Notes: a model not told the origin generated them from the letters alone. A stretch of DNA of 64,000 nucleotides from Nocardioides lacusdianchii (GCF_020102855.1 NZ_JADHZD010000003.1:310001-374000), one strand, 5' to 3'. Shown: positions 16,294-25,362, numbered from the stretch's first letter. Translations and numbers: made by a program.

Positions 16294-17424
16294 TCAGCCG
16301 GTGGTGACGCTCTGGGAGGGCGCGAGGTCCTGCCAGAACGGGTCCGTCAGGAGGCCCGCCACGCGCTCGAGGGGCACGGACACACCGTCGCCCCAGGGCT
16401 CGAGAAGGACGCGCGAGCGGACCCGCGGCCCGTCGTGCTCGACCCACACCCAGCCGTCGTGCTCGCCTCCCTCGATCCACCTGAAGGTGAAGGCCGTGTC
16501 CTCGATGTCGCGGACCTCGCACCGGAATCCCGCCGGGCAGCCGGTCGGGGCGGTCGCGAGCAGCTCGCCCTCCCATCGCACCTCGCCGGCGACCATGCCG
16601 CCGATCGACGACGACGCGACGACGGTCGGCCCGGTCGCGTCGGCGAGGTCTCCGGTCACCACGGAGTCACGACCCACCATGAAGTGCCACAGTCCGCGCT
16701 CGAGCATCCGAGCGTGCCACGCGGCGTCCTCGTCGACCGCGTCCGGCAGCCAGACGTCGCGGAGCACGGCGTCCACCTGCACCCGGTCGATCCCCATCGC
16801 GGCGGCCGGCTGCGGCAGCAGGAGGACGACCACGGTCCCGTCCTCGCGCTGGGTGGCCCAGCCCCATTGGTTGGCGTACCGGCCGACCTCGACGACACGG
16901 CCGTCGAGCTCATAGGTCGCGCAGCCGGGATGGCAGGAGAACTCGCGCCACTCCGTCGCCCCCCAGCTGCGCGACACGCGCGCCGAGACCTCCCCCACCT
17001 CGCCGGTGCGGTCGTCCCGGACGACCACCGTCGGCACGAGCATGTCGACGCGCCCCAGCCGGTCATAGCTCGGCTGGAAGGAGAACCTGTAGGGATAGGT
17101 GGACTCGAGCCCGAGCCGGTCGACGAGCACGTCGTGCAACTGCCTGTCGGACGAGAGGGCATCGACCTCCGGGTCCTGCGCTCGGTCGGTCGGGGCCTCC
17201 GTGCTGGACGACCGGTCGGCCGGCCCCACCGGCTCCGCGCGCGTGCCGCCACCACCCCACGCCAGGGCCACCACCACCGAGGCCGCGGCAAGGGCACTGC
17301 CGGCGGCGGTCCACTGGTGCCGACGCCGGCGACGGCGGCCGCGGACGAGGTCGTCGTGGGGCGAGGTGGGCGGCACGTCGATCGAGGCGGCAAGCGCGTG
17401 AAGACGGTCCTCGAGGTCTCTCAT
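16294..17424 (-). CDS. Membrane protein, likely anti-sigma partner of the upstream SigE-family sigma factor
   Basis: 376 residues. The cytoplasmic N-terminus (MRDLEDRLHALAASIDVPP) is followed by a very basic stretch (RGRRRRRRH) and one membrane segment at about residues 40-58 (AAGSALAAASVVVALAWGGG). The remaining 300 residues would be outside and include a cysteine pair in FSCHPGCATYEL. The arrangement of sigma factor followed by an overlapping single-pass membrane protein with a short cytoplasmic head is typical for SigE-family loci of this phylum, but no zinc-binding anti-sigma motif is visible, so the role is inferred from context. The ATG overlaps the sigma factor stop (ATGA). Confidence 0.72.
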   Translation of the reverse strand: MRDLEDRLHALAASIDVPPTSPHDDLVRGRRRRRRHQWTAAGSALAAASVVVALAWGGGGTRAEPVGPADRSSSTEAPTDRAQDPEVDALSSDRQLHDVLVDRLGLESTYPYRFSFQPSYDRLGRVDMLVPTVVVRDDRTGEVGEVSARVSRSWGATEWREFSCHPGCATYELDGRVVEVGRYANQWGWATQREDGTVVVLLLPQPAAAMGIDRVQVDAVLRDVWLPDAVDEDAAWHARMLERGLWHFMVGRDSVVTGDLADATGPTVVASSSIGGMVAGEVRWEGELLATAPTGCPAGFRCEVRDIEDTAFTFRWIEGGEHDGWVWVEHDGPRVRSRVLLEPWGDGVSVPLERVAGLLTDPFWQDLAPSQSVTTG

Positions 17425-17927
17425 GGTCGTTCTCCGGTACTGGTGGCCGGGTCGAGGACCCGGCGGAGCTGGTGGACGGCGAGCGAGCTCTGGCTCTTGA
17501 CGGTGCCGGTGCTGATGCCCAGGTCGCGGGCGGTCTCCTCGACCGAGAGGCCCCAGTAGTGGCGCAGCACCACCACGCGGCGCTGACCCACGGGCAGGTC
17601 GCGCAGCGCGGACCACAGTGCGTCAGCCTCCTCCACGCCGAGGGGCGTGGCAGCGGGACCGTCGAGGTGCTCGGTCTCGCGCACCCGCTCCCGGCGCCAC
17701 GGCCGGCGGGTGTCGTCGAGGTGGCTGTTGACCACGATCCGGCGCACGTAGGCGTCGATCCCGTCGACGCGCGAGGCCCTGCCCCAGGCCGCGTAGAGCT
17801 TGGTGAGTGCGATCTGCACGATGCCCTCGGCGCGGTGCGTGTCCCTGCACAACAGGTAGGCGAGGCGGTAGAGCTGCGCTCGCCGCTGCACGACGTACGC
17901 CGTGAACTCGGCGTCGTGATCAGCCAT
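17421..17927 (-). CDS. SigE-family ECF RNA polymerase sigma factor
   Basis: 168 residues. Region 2 (FTAYVVQRRAQLYRLAYLLC, residues 8-27) and region 4 (LPVGQRRVVVLRHYWGLSVEETA, then the helix-turn-helix LGISTGTVKSQ) are both present, with the short linker of ECF factors. The SigE subfamily of actinobacteria lacks a classical anti-sigma factor and instead has a downstream membrane gene, as here (4-bp overlap). It would direct RNA polymerase to a small regulon, probably envelope related. The ATG at 17927 has a purine-rich GAGGGGGG stretch upstream. Confidence 0.92.
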   Translation of the reverse strand: MADHDAEFTAYVVQRRAQLYRLAYLLCRDTHRAEGIVQIALTKLYAAWGRASRVDGIDAYVRRIVVNSHLDDTRRPWRRERVRETEHLDGPAATPLGVEEADALWSALRDLPVGQRRVVVLRHYWGLSVEETARDLGISTGTVKSQSSLAVHQLRRVLDPATSTGERP

Positions 17928-18086
17928 GTGCGCGTCCCCCCTCGATGGGCCAGTCTCACTTCCTCCGACGGAGACCGGAGCGGATCGGTTGGGATTTCCT
18001 GCGGATCGATGTCGAGAACACGCCGGCGGCTCCGACCCCGGGGTGGACGCGGCCATGATGGGCTGCACCTGACCCAGGAGAACGAG

Positions 18087-18494
18087 ATGCCGAAGTACCT
18101 GATCCTCAAGCACTACCGCGGCACCCCCGCGACGGTGAACGACGTCCCGATGGACCGCTGGACCCCCGAGGAGGTCGACGCGCACATGGCCTTCATGGAG
18201 GCCTTCGGCGAGCGCCTCGAGGCCGACGGCGAGCTCGTCGACGCGCAGGCCCTCTCCCCCGAGGGCGCCTTCGTGCGCGCCGACGACGAGGGCCGTGGGC
18301 CGGTCACCGACGGTCCCTTCGCCGAGACCAAGGACCTGATCGCCGGGTGGTACGTCGTCGACGTGGACGGGTGGGACCGCGCGGTCGAGCTGGCCGGCGA
18401 GCTGTCGCTGGCGCCAGGCGCCGGTGGCCGCCCGATCCACGAGTGGCTCGAGGTGCGCCCCTTCTACGGCGCCCCGTCCGCCACCGGGGACTGA
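18087..18494 (+). CDS. YCII-related DGPF-domain protein, partner of ECF42 sigma factor
   Basis: 135 residues with the YCII/DGPF fold: MPKYLILKHYRG at the first strand and the name-giving DGPF in VTDGPFAETKDLIAGWYVVDV. Such proteins are encoded next to ECF42 sigma factors, where they are thought to act with, or be controlled by, the sigma factor. The ATG has a Shine-Dalgarno CAGGAG 6 nt upstream, so unlike many neighbours it is not leaderless. The sigma factor gene begins 12 bp after its stop. Confidence 0.9.
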   Translation: MPKYLILKHYRGTPATVNDVPMDRWTPEEVDAHMAFMEAFGERLEADGELVDAQALSPEGAFVRADDEGRGPVTDGPFAETKDLIAGWYVVDVDGWDRAVELAGELSLAPGAGGRPIHEWLEVRPFYGAPSATGD

Positions 18495-18506
18495 CGCCCG
18501 CACCTG

Positions 18507-19664
18507 ATGGACCCGTTCGATGAGGTGCCGCTGCGGGAGCTGGTCCCGGCGGTCATCGGCGTCCTCGTCCGCCGCGGAGCAGGCTTCGCGGCGGCCGAGG
18601 ACGCGGTTCAGGAGGCGTTGGTGGAGGCGCTGCGCACCTGGCCCGCCGACCCGCCCCGCGACCCCAAGGGCTGGCTGGTGACGGTCGCCTGGCGACGCTT
18701 CCTCGACGGCGTGCGCTCCGAGTCCGCGCGCGAGCGGCGCGAGGTCGCCGTCGAGGTGGAGCCCGCCGCCGGCCCGGCCCGCGACGCCGACGACACGCTG
18801 GAGGTCTTCTTCCTCTGCGCCCACCCCGCGCTCACTCCCGCTTCGGCCGTGGCGCTGACGCTGCGGGCGGTCGCGGGCCTGACGACGCGGCAGGTGGCCG
18901 AGGCCTACCTCGTGCCCGAGGCCACGATGGGGCAGCGGATCAGCCGCGCCAAGCGCACCGTCGCTGACGCGTCCTTCGACCGCCCGGGCGACCCCGCCAC
19001 GGTCCGCAGGGTGCTCTACCTCGTCTTCAACGAGGGCTACTCCGGCGACGTCGACCTCGCCGCCGAGGCGATCCGGCTGGCCCGGCAGCTGGCCGCGCTC
19101 GTCGACGACCCCGAGAACGACGGACTGCTGGCACTGATGCTGCTCCACCACGCGCGGCGGCCGGCGCGGATCCGTGCCGACGGTTCCCTGGTCCCGCTCG
19201 CCGAGCAGGACCGCTCGCTGTGGGACAGCGCGCTCATCGAGGAGGGCGTGACGGTCCTGCAGTCCGCACTGGCGCAGGAGCGCCGCGGCGAGCTCCAGCT
19301 CCAGGCCGCGATCGCTGCCCTCCACGCCGACGCCGCGACCGCGGCGGAGACCGACTGGGTGCAGGTCGTGCAGTGGTACGACGAGCTGCTCGCGCTGACC
19401 GGCAGCCCGGTCGTGCGCCTCAACCGGGCCGTCGCCGTCGGCGAGGCGGACGGCCCCCGCGCGGGCCTCGCGGCGCTCGCCGGGGTCGACCCCGCCCTGC
19501 CGCGCCACCGGGCCGTGGCGGCGTACCTCCACGAGAAGGACGGTGCGCTCGCCGAGGCCGCGCGGCTGTACGCCGAGGCGGCCGCCCTCGCGACGAACGT
19601 CGCCGAGAAGACCCACCTGACCAAGCAGGCGGCCCGGCTGCGCCATTCCTCGGTGGTCGAGTAG
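18507..19664 (+). CDS. ECF42-type RNA polymerase sigma factor with C-terminal extension
   Basis: 385 residues. Sigma region 2 is near the N-terminus (AAAEDAVQEALVEAL) and region 4 near residues 110-150 (ALTLRAVAGLTTRQVAEAYL). About 200 residues of helical, TPR-like extension follow; this is the DUF6596 and SnoaL-free architecture of ECF42, which has no membrane anti-sigma factor. Motifs include LYLVFNEGYSG and LLHHARRPAR. It is expected to transcribe the preceding DGPF gene. The stop codon TAG and the last codons (SSVVE) lie inside a class B palindromic repeat, so the C-terminus may have been reshaped by that repeat. Confidence 0.93.
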   Translation: MDPFDEVPLRELVPAVIGVLVRRGAGFAAAEDAVQEALVEALRTWPADPPRDPKGWLVTVAWRRFLDGVRSESARERREVAVEVEPAAGPARDADDTLEVFFLCAHPALTPASAVALTLRAVAGLTTRQVAEAYLVPEATMGQRISRAKRTVADASFDRPGDPATVRRVLYLVFNEGYSGDVDLAAEAIRLARQLAALVDDPENDGLLALMLLHHARRPARIRADGSLVPLAEQDRSLWDSALIEEGVTVLQSALAQERRGELQLQAAIAALHADAATAAETDWVQVVQWYDELLALTGSPVVRLNRAVAVGEADGPRAGLAALAGVDPALPRHRAVAAYLHEKDGALAEAARLYAEAAALATNVAEKTHLTKQAARLRHSSVVE

Positions 19665-19697
19665 CCGAGCGGGGAACGAGCGAGGCGTACCGAGACC
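19652..19697. repeat. Class B palindromic repeat
   Basis: Edges GGTGGTCGAGTAGCCGAGC and GGCGTACCGAGACC with an imperfect inverted centre. It overlaps the end of the ECF42 gene and supplies its TAG stop (19662-19664). Confidence 0.8.
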
Positions 19698-19759
19698 TTG
19701 ACCGGCACTCGACAGCAGTCGCACAGCAACCACACAGGAATCGGCGGCAGGATGCTGCC

Positions 19760-20476
19760 ATGCAGCAGCTCACCCGACCCGACGGCTCCCCCGTGCGCGT
19801 GCTCGTCGTCGACGACGAGGTCAACATCGCCGAGCTCCTCGCGATGGCGCTGCGCTACGAGGGCTGGGACCTGCGGATGGCGCACACCGGCACCGCCGCG
19901 GTGTCGGCGGCACGCGACTTCCGCCCCGACGCGGTCGTCCTCGACATCATGCTGCCGGACTTCGACGGCCTGGAGGTGCTGCGCCGGATGCGCGCCGACG
20001 GCAGCGACGTGCCGGTCCTCTTCCTCACCGCCAAGGACGCCGTCGAGGACCGCGTCGCCGGGCTGACTGCCGGCGGCGACGACTACGTCACCAAGCCGTT
20101 CTCGCTGGAGGAGGTCGTGGCGAGGCTGCGCGGGCTGATCCGTCGCGGCGGCACTGCCGCGCAGGCCGACGCGGGCAACGTGCTCGTGGTCGGCGACCTC
20201 ACCCTCGACGAGGACAGCCACGAGGTGCACCGCGGCGGCGACGAGATCGCGCTGACCGCGACCGAGTTCGAGCTGCTGCGCTTCCTCATGCGCAACCCGC
20301 GCCGGGTGCTGAGCAAGGCCCAGATCCTCGACCGCGTCTGGCAGTACGACTTCGGCGGGCAGGCCAACGTCGTCGAGCTCTACATCTCCTACCTCCGCAA
20401 GAAGGTCGACGCGGGTCGCGAGCCGATGATTCACACCATGCGCGGCGCCGGCTACGTCCTCAAGCCGGCGCCGTGA
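19760..20476 (+). CDS. OmpR-family two-component response regulator
   Basis: 238 residues. The receiver domain has acidic residues Asp18/Asp19 (VVDDE), phospho-acceptor Asp62 in LDIMLPDFDG and Lys112 in VTKPFS. The winged-helix DNA-binding domain ends in the usual VWQYDFGGQANVVELYISYLRKK and TMRGAGYVL. The ATG at 19760 is preceded by CAGGAT with a 6-nt gap, a plausible leaderless start. The histidine kinase gene overlaps its stop (GTGA), so the two are co-translated. The regulon is unknown. Confidence 0.95.
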   Translation: MQQLTRPDGSPVRVLVVDDEVNIAELLAMALRYEGWDLRMAHTGTAAVSAARDFRPDAVVLDIMLPDFDGLEVLRRMRADGSDVPVLFLTAKDAVEDRVAGLTAGGDDYVTKPFSLEEVVARLRGLIRRGGTAAQADAGNVLVVGDLTLDEDSHEVHRGGDEIALTATEFELLRFLMRNPRRVLSKAQILDRVWQYDFGGQANVVELYISYLRKKVDAGREPMIHTMRGAGYVLKPAP

Positions 20477-21903
20477 GGCAGCTCCGCCTCCCGGGTCGGC
20501 CGCTGACCCTCACCACCCGGCTCGTCGCCGTGGTGGTGCTGCTCGTCGCGGTCACGGCCCTCGCGATCGGCACGGCCACCACGATCGCGATGCGCGAGAA
20601 CCTCGACCGACGCCTCGACCAGGACGTGCGCGCCGCGCTGTCGCGCACGCTGGAGGGCCCGAGCGCTCCCCGGCCCCAGGCGCCCGACGGGTCCCGCGAC
20701 GACGACTTCGGTCCGGGCCAGGAGCTGGGCTCGCTCTCGGCCGTGCTGCCCGACGACGCGACCCCGCGGGGCATGGTGCTGTCCGGGGGCAGGGGCTGGG
20801 ACCCCGGCACCGCCCTCACCGACGAGCAGCTCGCCGCGCTGTCGGGGCTGGAGGAGTCCGACCGCGACCTGCGCACGGTGCGGCTGCCCGGCCTCGGCGA
20901 CTACCGCGTGGCGGTCGCCGACCTCGAGGGCGGGCAGGTCGTCGCCGGGCTGCCGCTCGACGAGGTCGAGGACACCGTCGCGGACCTGCTGCGCCTCGAG
21001 CTGCTCGCCACCCTCGTCGGCATCGCGCTCGCGGCGGTCGCCGCCGTGGTCGTCGTACGCCGCCAACTGGCGCCGCTGCGCGAGGTCGCGGCCACGGCAC
21101 ACCGCGTCGCCGAGCTGCCGCTGGCGTCCGGGGAGATCGAGATGGCCGAGCGGGTGCCGGCCGGGCTCACCGACGAGCGCACCGAGATCGGGCAGGTCGG
21201 CTCCGCGCTCAACGCGATGCTCGACCACGTCGAGTCCTCGCTCGCCCAGCGCCACCGCAGCGAGCAGCAGGTGCGGCAGTTCGTCGCGGACGCCTCGCAC
21301 GAGCTGCGTACGCCGCTGGCGACGATCGCCGGCTACACCGAGCTGGCCCGCCGCCGGCCCGAGACCACCGGCACGGCGCTGGCCAAGGTCGAGACCGAGT
21401 CCGCGCGGATGACCGCCCTGGTGGAGGACCTGCTGCTGCTGGCCCGGCTCGACTCCGGTCGCCCGCTGGAGCGCGAGCCGGTCGACCTGTCGCGGCTGCT
21501 GCTCGAGGCGGTCAACGACGCCCGCGTCGTCGACCCCGACCACCAGTGGCGGCTCTCGCTGCCGGACGCCCCGCTCACCGTCACCGGGGATGCGGCCCGG
21601 CTGCACCAGGTGGTCACCAACCTGCTCACCAACGCCCGGAAGTACACCCCCGACGGCAGCACCGTCACCGTCACCGGGAACCCGTCCGGCTTCACGGTCC
21701 ACGACGACGGGCCGGGGTTCTCCCCCGAGCTCGCCCCGCGCGCGTTCGAGCGCTTCGTGCGCGGCGACGTCGCCCGCACGCGCGCCGGCGGTGCCGGTCT
21801 CGGGCTCTCCCTCGTCGAGGCGATCGTCGCCGCCCACGGCGGGACGGTGGCGCTGACGAGCGCGCCGGGCGACACGACGGTCACCGTCATCCTCCCCCGG
21901 TGA
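20473..21903 (+). CDS. Two-component sensor histidine kinase
   Basis: 476 residues, GTG start overlapping the regulator's stop. Membrane segments at about 16-36 and 172-197 enclose an external sensor region of about 135 residues. A HAMP domain follows at 198-260, then the dimerisation domain with phospho-acceptor His276 in DASHELRTPL. The ATPase domain carries the N-box at 383-391 (NLLTNARKY), DDGPGFS and GGAGLGLSLVEAI. It phosphorylates the preceding response regulator; the signal is unknown. It has the usual layout of TcrY/MprB-type actinobacterial kinases. Confidence 0.95.
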   Translation: MRQLRLPGRPLTLTTRLVAVVVLLVAVTALAIGTATTIAMRENLDRRLDQDVRAALSRTLEGPSAPRPQAPDGSRDDDFGPGQELGSLSAVLPDDATPRGMVLSGGRGWDPGTALTDEQLAALSGLEESDRDLRTVRLPGLGDYRVAVADLEGGQVVAGLPLDEVEDTVADLLRLELLATLVGIALAAVAAVVVVRRQLAPLREVAATAHRVAELPLASGEIEMAERVPAGLTDERTEIGQVGSALNAMLDHVESSLAQRHRSEQQVRQFVADASHELRTPLATIAGYTELARRRPETTGTALAKVETESARMTALVEDLLLLARLDSGRPLEREPVDLSRLLLEAVNDARVVDPDHQWRLSLPDAPLTVTGDAARLHQVVTNLLTNARKYTPDGSTVTVTGNPSGFTVHDDGPGFSPELAPRAFERFVRGDVARTRAGGAGLGLSLVEAIVAAHGGTVALTSAPGDTTVTVILPR

Positions 21904-22050
21904 CCGGGCGCTTCGTCGCGCTGCAACCCGCCGAGCGGGCACTTCGTTGCGCTGGAACCCACCGAGCGGGCACTTCGTTGCGCGGGGCCGCGAGCTCCAG
22001 CGCGACGAAGGGGGGAGGTCACCACCCTCAGCGCGAGGAAGCGCCCGGTC
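21902..22050. repeat. Intergenic element of nested direct and inverted repeats
   Basis: The 22-bp ends 21902-21923 and 22029-22050 are inverted copies with one mismatch. Inside, CCGAGCGGGCACTTCGTTGC occurs at 21931 and 21962 (period 31), the outer left arm is a diverged third unit, and CCAGCGCGACGAAG near 21997 is an inverted copy of the core. The whole could fold into a long hairpin. It is unrelated in sequence to the class A and B repeats. Confidence 0.75.
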
Positions 22051-22052
22051 GC

Positions 22053-22058
22053 TAGGTT
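22053..22058 (+). promoter_or_regulatory. -10 box of leaderless promoter for the DUF402 gene
   Basis: TAGGTT with 7 nt to the ATG at 22066, immediately next to the right end of the repeat element. Confidence 0.55.
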
Positions 22059-22065
22059 GTCGGGC

Positions 22066-22635
22066 ATGGAGCCCGGGACCCAGATCCGCTGCGAGATGAC
22101 GAAGTGGGGCGAGCGCCCGCACTGGCAGTTCGAAGGGATCTTCCTCGGCGCCGACGAGCACGGTGAGTGGATCGGGTTCCCGGTGGGCACGCACAACCGT
22201 CGTCCCGGCCTCGAGCTCGTCTCCGAGGCCGCGTGCGTGACGTTGGTGCCCGAGGGCGGCTGGCGCCTGCCCACCTTCCACGCCCCGGGCATCTGGTGCG
22301 ACCTCTACGTCGACATCTCCACCCCCGCCGTGTGGGACGGCCACGTCCTCCGCGCGGTCGACCTCGACCTCGACGTGATCCGGATGTCGTCGGAACCACC
22401 GGTCTCCCGTCGCTCGGCCCCGCAGAACCTCTCGGCCGGCCCCGGGGAGATCTTCGTCGACGACGAGGACGAGTTCGCCGAGCACCAGGTCGCCTTCGGC
22501 TATCCCGCCGAGGTCATCGAGGCCGCGCAGGCCAGCTGCGACGAGGTCCTCGCGGCCGTGCGCGCCGGCGAGGCGCCGTACGACGGCATGCACGAGCGCT
22601 GGCTCGCCGAGCTCAGCCGTCTGACTGCTTCCTGA
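22066..22635 (+). CDS. DUF402 domain protein
   Basis: 189 residues. The DUF402 (FomD/Ntdp-like) fold is indicated by WCDLYVDISTP in the middle, DLDLDV and the acidic VDDEDEFAEH motif, which in relatives binds a metal and a nucleotide-like phosphate. Members characterised elsewhere are nucleoside tri/diphosphate or nucleotide-phosphonate hydrolases, so this is probably a small phosphohydrolase; the substrate is unknown. A leaderless start is indicated by TAGGTT 7 nt upstream. Its 3' end overlaps the convergent exporter gene by 23 bp. Confidence 0.85.
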   Translation: MEPGTQIRCEMTKWGERPHWQFEGIFLGADEHGEWIGFPVGTHNRRPGLELVSEAACVTLVPEGGWRLPTFHAPGIWCDLYVDISTPAVWDGHVLRAVDLDLDVIRMSSEPPVSRRSAPQNLSAGPGEIFVDDEDEFAEHQVAFGYPAEVIEAAQASCDEVLAAVRAGEAPYDGMHERWLAELSRLTAS

Positions 22636-24028
22636 GCGCCCGCCGCTCGGCGCGCGTCATCGCCCGGAACGGGCCGACCAGGCGCGGCCCGGCGAGCCGG
22701 CTCTCGAGCTTGCGGGCCTCGCGCTTGAGCGGCTGGGCGACGTACTCCCCCAGGATCACGCCGGACGCCAGTGCGATCGCGACCGAGATCGCGGTCATCA
22801 GCGCCAGGATCCCCTGGGAGACGAAGTAGCCGCCGTCGGCGAGGAACGTCAGTCCGCGGTAGATCGACAGGCCGGGCAGGAACGGCACGATCGCGGGGAC
22901 CGCGACGACCAGCGGGGGCACCCGCACCCGGCCCGCGACGGCATAGGCGACGAGACCGATGAAGAACGCCGCCATCCCGGCGCCGGCCACCCGGCCGAAG
23001 CCGTTGAGCTCGACGGTCTGCGAGACCAGCGCGGCCAGCGCGGTGGTCACCGCGATCGGCAGCACCGCACGGCGCGGGGCGTAGCAGGCGACGCTGAAGG
23101 CAGCCGCCGACACCGCTGCGCCGGCCAGCACGAACGGGAGCTCGGAGATGCTGCCGAGCTTGCCGGGCACCAGCCGGCCGAGCTCGAAGCCGAGCGTGTC
23201 GGCGACCGAGATGCCCAGCGCGACGCCGGCGATGATGCCCGCGGTCGACATCATCGCCTCGATGAGGCGCGCGCTCGAGGTGAGGTAGAAGCCGGTGAGC
23301 GCGTCCTGCACCGCTCCCATCAGGCCGATGCCGGCGAGGAGCATGATGATGTTGGCGGTCACCGCGAGCGACGGATCGACCTCGATCGGGGTCGCGGCCA
23401 CCCCCGCGGCCAGCAGCGTCGCGATCGCACCACCGGCGACCTGGAGGTAGAAGAAGGGCAGCCGGCGTCGGGCCAGCACGATCTGCACCCGGTCGATGAG
23501 CGTGGCCGAGACGGCCGCCACCGCTGACACCACCAGGCCGCCGCCGAGGAAGACGCCGACCGCCGCGGCCATCACCGCCCACGCGATGGTCACCGCCCAC
23601 CGTGGGAAGGCGTGACCGAGCGAGACGATCGTGGCCATCCGCGAGCGCGCGAGGTAGAGGTCGGCCTGGTCGGTGAGGATGTCGCGCACGAGGTGGTCGA
23701 CGGCGGTGAGGTCCTCGTAGTCGATGTCGCGCTGCTGGACGTGGCGCATCATCAGCATCGGTACGTCGTCGGGCGAGCGCTGGAAGCTCATCGACAGCGC
23801 CGTGAAGGTCACGTCGATCTCGGCCTGACGCAGCCCGAGGTGGTCGGCCACCGAGCGCATCGTCGCCGTGACGTCGGCGGCGCCCGCTCCCGAGGAGAGC
23901 AGCATCTCCCCGATCCGCAGGCACAGGTCCATCGTCAGGTGCACCTCGCGGGTGGCGTCGGCGCGCGCGGCGGCCTCGGCCTCCTCGGTCGGTTCGCTGT
24001 CTCCGGAGAGCTGGTCGTGCTGGTCCAC
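22613..24028 (-). CDS. thrE: Threonine/serine exporter family protein (ThrE-like)
   Basis: 471 residues from GTG. The N-terminal half is the ThrE domain (PF06738 type): a cytoplasmic part with CLRIGEMLLSSGAGAADVTATM (residues 36-57) followed by five membrane segments. The C-terminal half is the ThrE_2 (DUF3815) domain with about five more, including VPPLVVAVPAIVPFLPGLSIYRGL, and a basic cytoplasmic tail. The fused two-domain form is the Corynebacterium type, which exports L-threonine and L-serine by proton exchange. It overlaps the DUF402 gene tail to tail by 23 bp, so the two mRNAs would be antisense at their ends. Confidence 0.92.
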   Translation of the reverse strand: MDQHDQLSGDSEPTEEAEAAARADATREVHLTMDLCLRIGEMLLSSGAGAADVTATMRSVADHLGLRQAEIDVTFTALSMSFQRSPDDVPMLMMRHVQQRDIDYEDLTAVDHLVRDILTDQADLYLARSRMATIVSLGHAFPRWAVTIAWAVMAAAVGVFLGGGLVVSAVAAVSATLIDRVQIVLARRRLPFFYLQVAGGAIATLLAAGVAATPIEVDPSLAVTANIIMLLAGIGLMGAVQDALTGFYLTSSARLIEAMMSTAGIIAGVALGISVADTLGFELGRLVPGKLGSISELPFVLAGAAVSAAAFSVACYAPRRAVLPIAVTTALAALVSQTVELNGFGRVAGAGMAAFFIGLVAYAVAGRVRVPPLVVAVPAIVPFLPGLSIYRGLTFLADGGYFVSQGILALMTAISVAIALASGVILGEYVAQPLKREARKLESRLAGPRLVGPFRAMTRAERRALRKQSDG

Positions 24029-24095
24029 CGGGCCATGCTCGCACCGCCGCCCGGCCCACGGTCACAGGGGTGAGCCCTGCCCGCGGCCCCCTCCC

Positions 24096-24101
24096 TAGAG
24101 T
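24096..24101 (+). promoter_or_regulatory. -10 box of leaderless promoter for the YbdK-like gene
   Basis: TAGAGT with 6 nt to the ATG at 24108. Confidence 0.6.
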
Positions 24102-24107
24102 GGTCGC

Positions 24108-25241
24108 ATGCGCATCGACTTCCACGCGTCGCAGCGGCCCACGCTCGGCGTCGAGTGGGAGCTCTCCCTCGTCGACCGGGTCACCCGCGACCTGGTCAGC
24201 GTCGCCTCGGAGGTCCACGAGCTGGCCGGCGGGCGCCTCGACGACCCGACCCGGCTGCACAAGGAGCTGCTCCGCAACACCGTCGAGGTCGTGACCGGGA
24301 TCTGCGACACGGTCGGCGAGGCCGTCGTCGACCTGCGCGACACCCTGTCGGTCGTCGTCCCCGCCGCCGCGGAGCTCGGCGTGGACCTGCTGGGCGCCGG
24401 CTCCCACCCCTTCGCCGACTGGTCCGACCAGCAGCTGACCGAGGGCCACCGCTACGCCGAGCTCATCAACCGGACCCAGTGGTGGGGCCGCCAGATGCTC
24501 ATCTGGGGCGTGCACGTGCACGTGGGGATGCCCGAGCGCGACCGGGTGATGCCCGTGCTCGCCTCGCTGCTGACGACGTACCCGCATCTCCTCGCGCTGT
24601 CGGCCAGCTCGCCGATCTGGGCCGGGCAGGACACCGGCTACGCCTCCAACCGGGCGCTGATGTTCCAGCAGCTGCCGACCGCCGGGCTCCCCTTCACCTT
24701 CGACACGTGGGCCGAGTTCGAGGCCTGCATCGCGGACCAGACGACGACCGGGATCATCGACTCGATGTCCGACGTGCGCTGGGACCTGCGGCCCGCGCCG
24801 CACCTCGGCACGCTGGAGAACCGCATCTGCGACGGCATGTCCGACCTCGGCGAGGTCGCCGCCCTCACCGCCCTGATGCACTGCCTCGTCGTCGACCTCG
24901 ACACCCGCCTCGCTGCCGGCGAGACCCTCCCGACGCTGCCGCCGTGGCAGGTCCAGGAGAACAAGTGGCGCGCCGCGCGCTACGGCCTCGACGCGATCGT
25001 GATCCTCGACGACACCAACCGCGAGCGCCTGGTCACCGACGACCTCGACGACCTGCTCGAGCGGCTCACACCCGTGGCGCAGCGCCTGGACTGCGAGGCA
25101 GAGCTGCGCACCGTCGCCGACATCCCGCGGCGCGGGGCGTCCTACCAGCGTCAGCGGGCCGTCGCGCACGAGTCCGGCGGCGACCTGGTCGCCGTCGTCG
25201 ACGCCCTGGTCGCCGAGCTCGCCCACTCGCTCGAGGCCTGA
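24108..25241 (+). CDS. Carboxylate-amine ligase, glutamate-cysteine ligase type 2 (YbdK family)
   Basis: 377 residues, leaderless start. The GCS2 family signature is clear: TLGVEWELSLVD at the N-terminus, GSHPFADW, the metal-binding HVHVGMP near residue 140 and the C-terminal ENKWRAARYGLDA. Members join glutamate and cysteine weakly or make related dipeptides. Actinobacteria use mycothiol, not glutathione, so the physiological product is uncertain. It stands alone, divergent from the ThrE-like exporter by about 80 bp, which might hint at amino acid metabolism but proves nothing. Confidence 0.92.
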   Translation: MRIDFHASQRPTLGVEWELSLVDRVTRDLVSVASEVHELAGGRLDDPTRLHKELLRNTVEVVTGICDTVGEAVVDLRDTLSVVVPAAAELGVDLLGAGSHPFADWSDQQLTEGHRYAELINRTQWWGRQMLIWGVHVHVGMPERDRVMPVLASLLTTYPHLLALSASSPIWAGQDTGYASNRALMFQQLPTAGLPFTFDTWAEFEACIADQTTTGIIDSMSDVRWDLRPAPHLGTLENRICDGMSDLGEVAALTALMHCLVVDLDTRLAAGETLPTLPPWQVQENKWRAARYGLDAIVILDDTNRERLVTDDLDDLLERLTPVAQRLDCEAELRTVADIPRRGASYQRQRAVAHESGGDLVAVVDALVAELAHSLEA

Positions 25242-25362
25242 CCCGCAGCTCCCTGCACCGAGCCGTCGCTGGACGGCGCCCTTGTGGCTGTCGTCACCGG
25301 ACGAGAGGATGCCCCGACGACCTCGGCCCGGGGGACGAGGCGCACGCGGAGGAGAGAACCCA

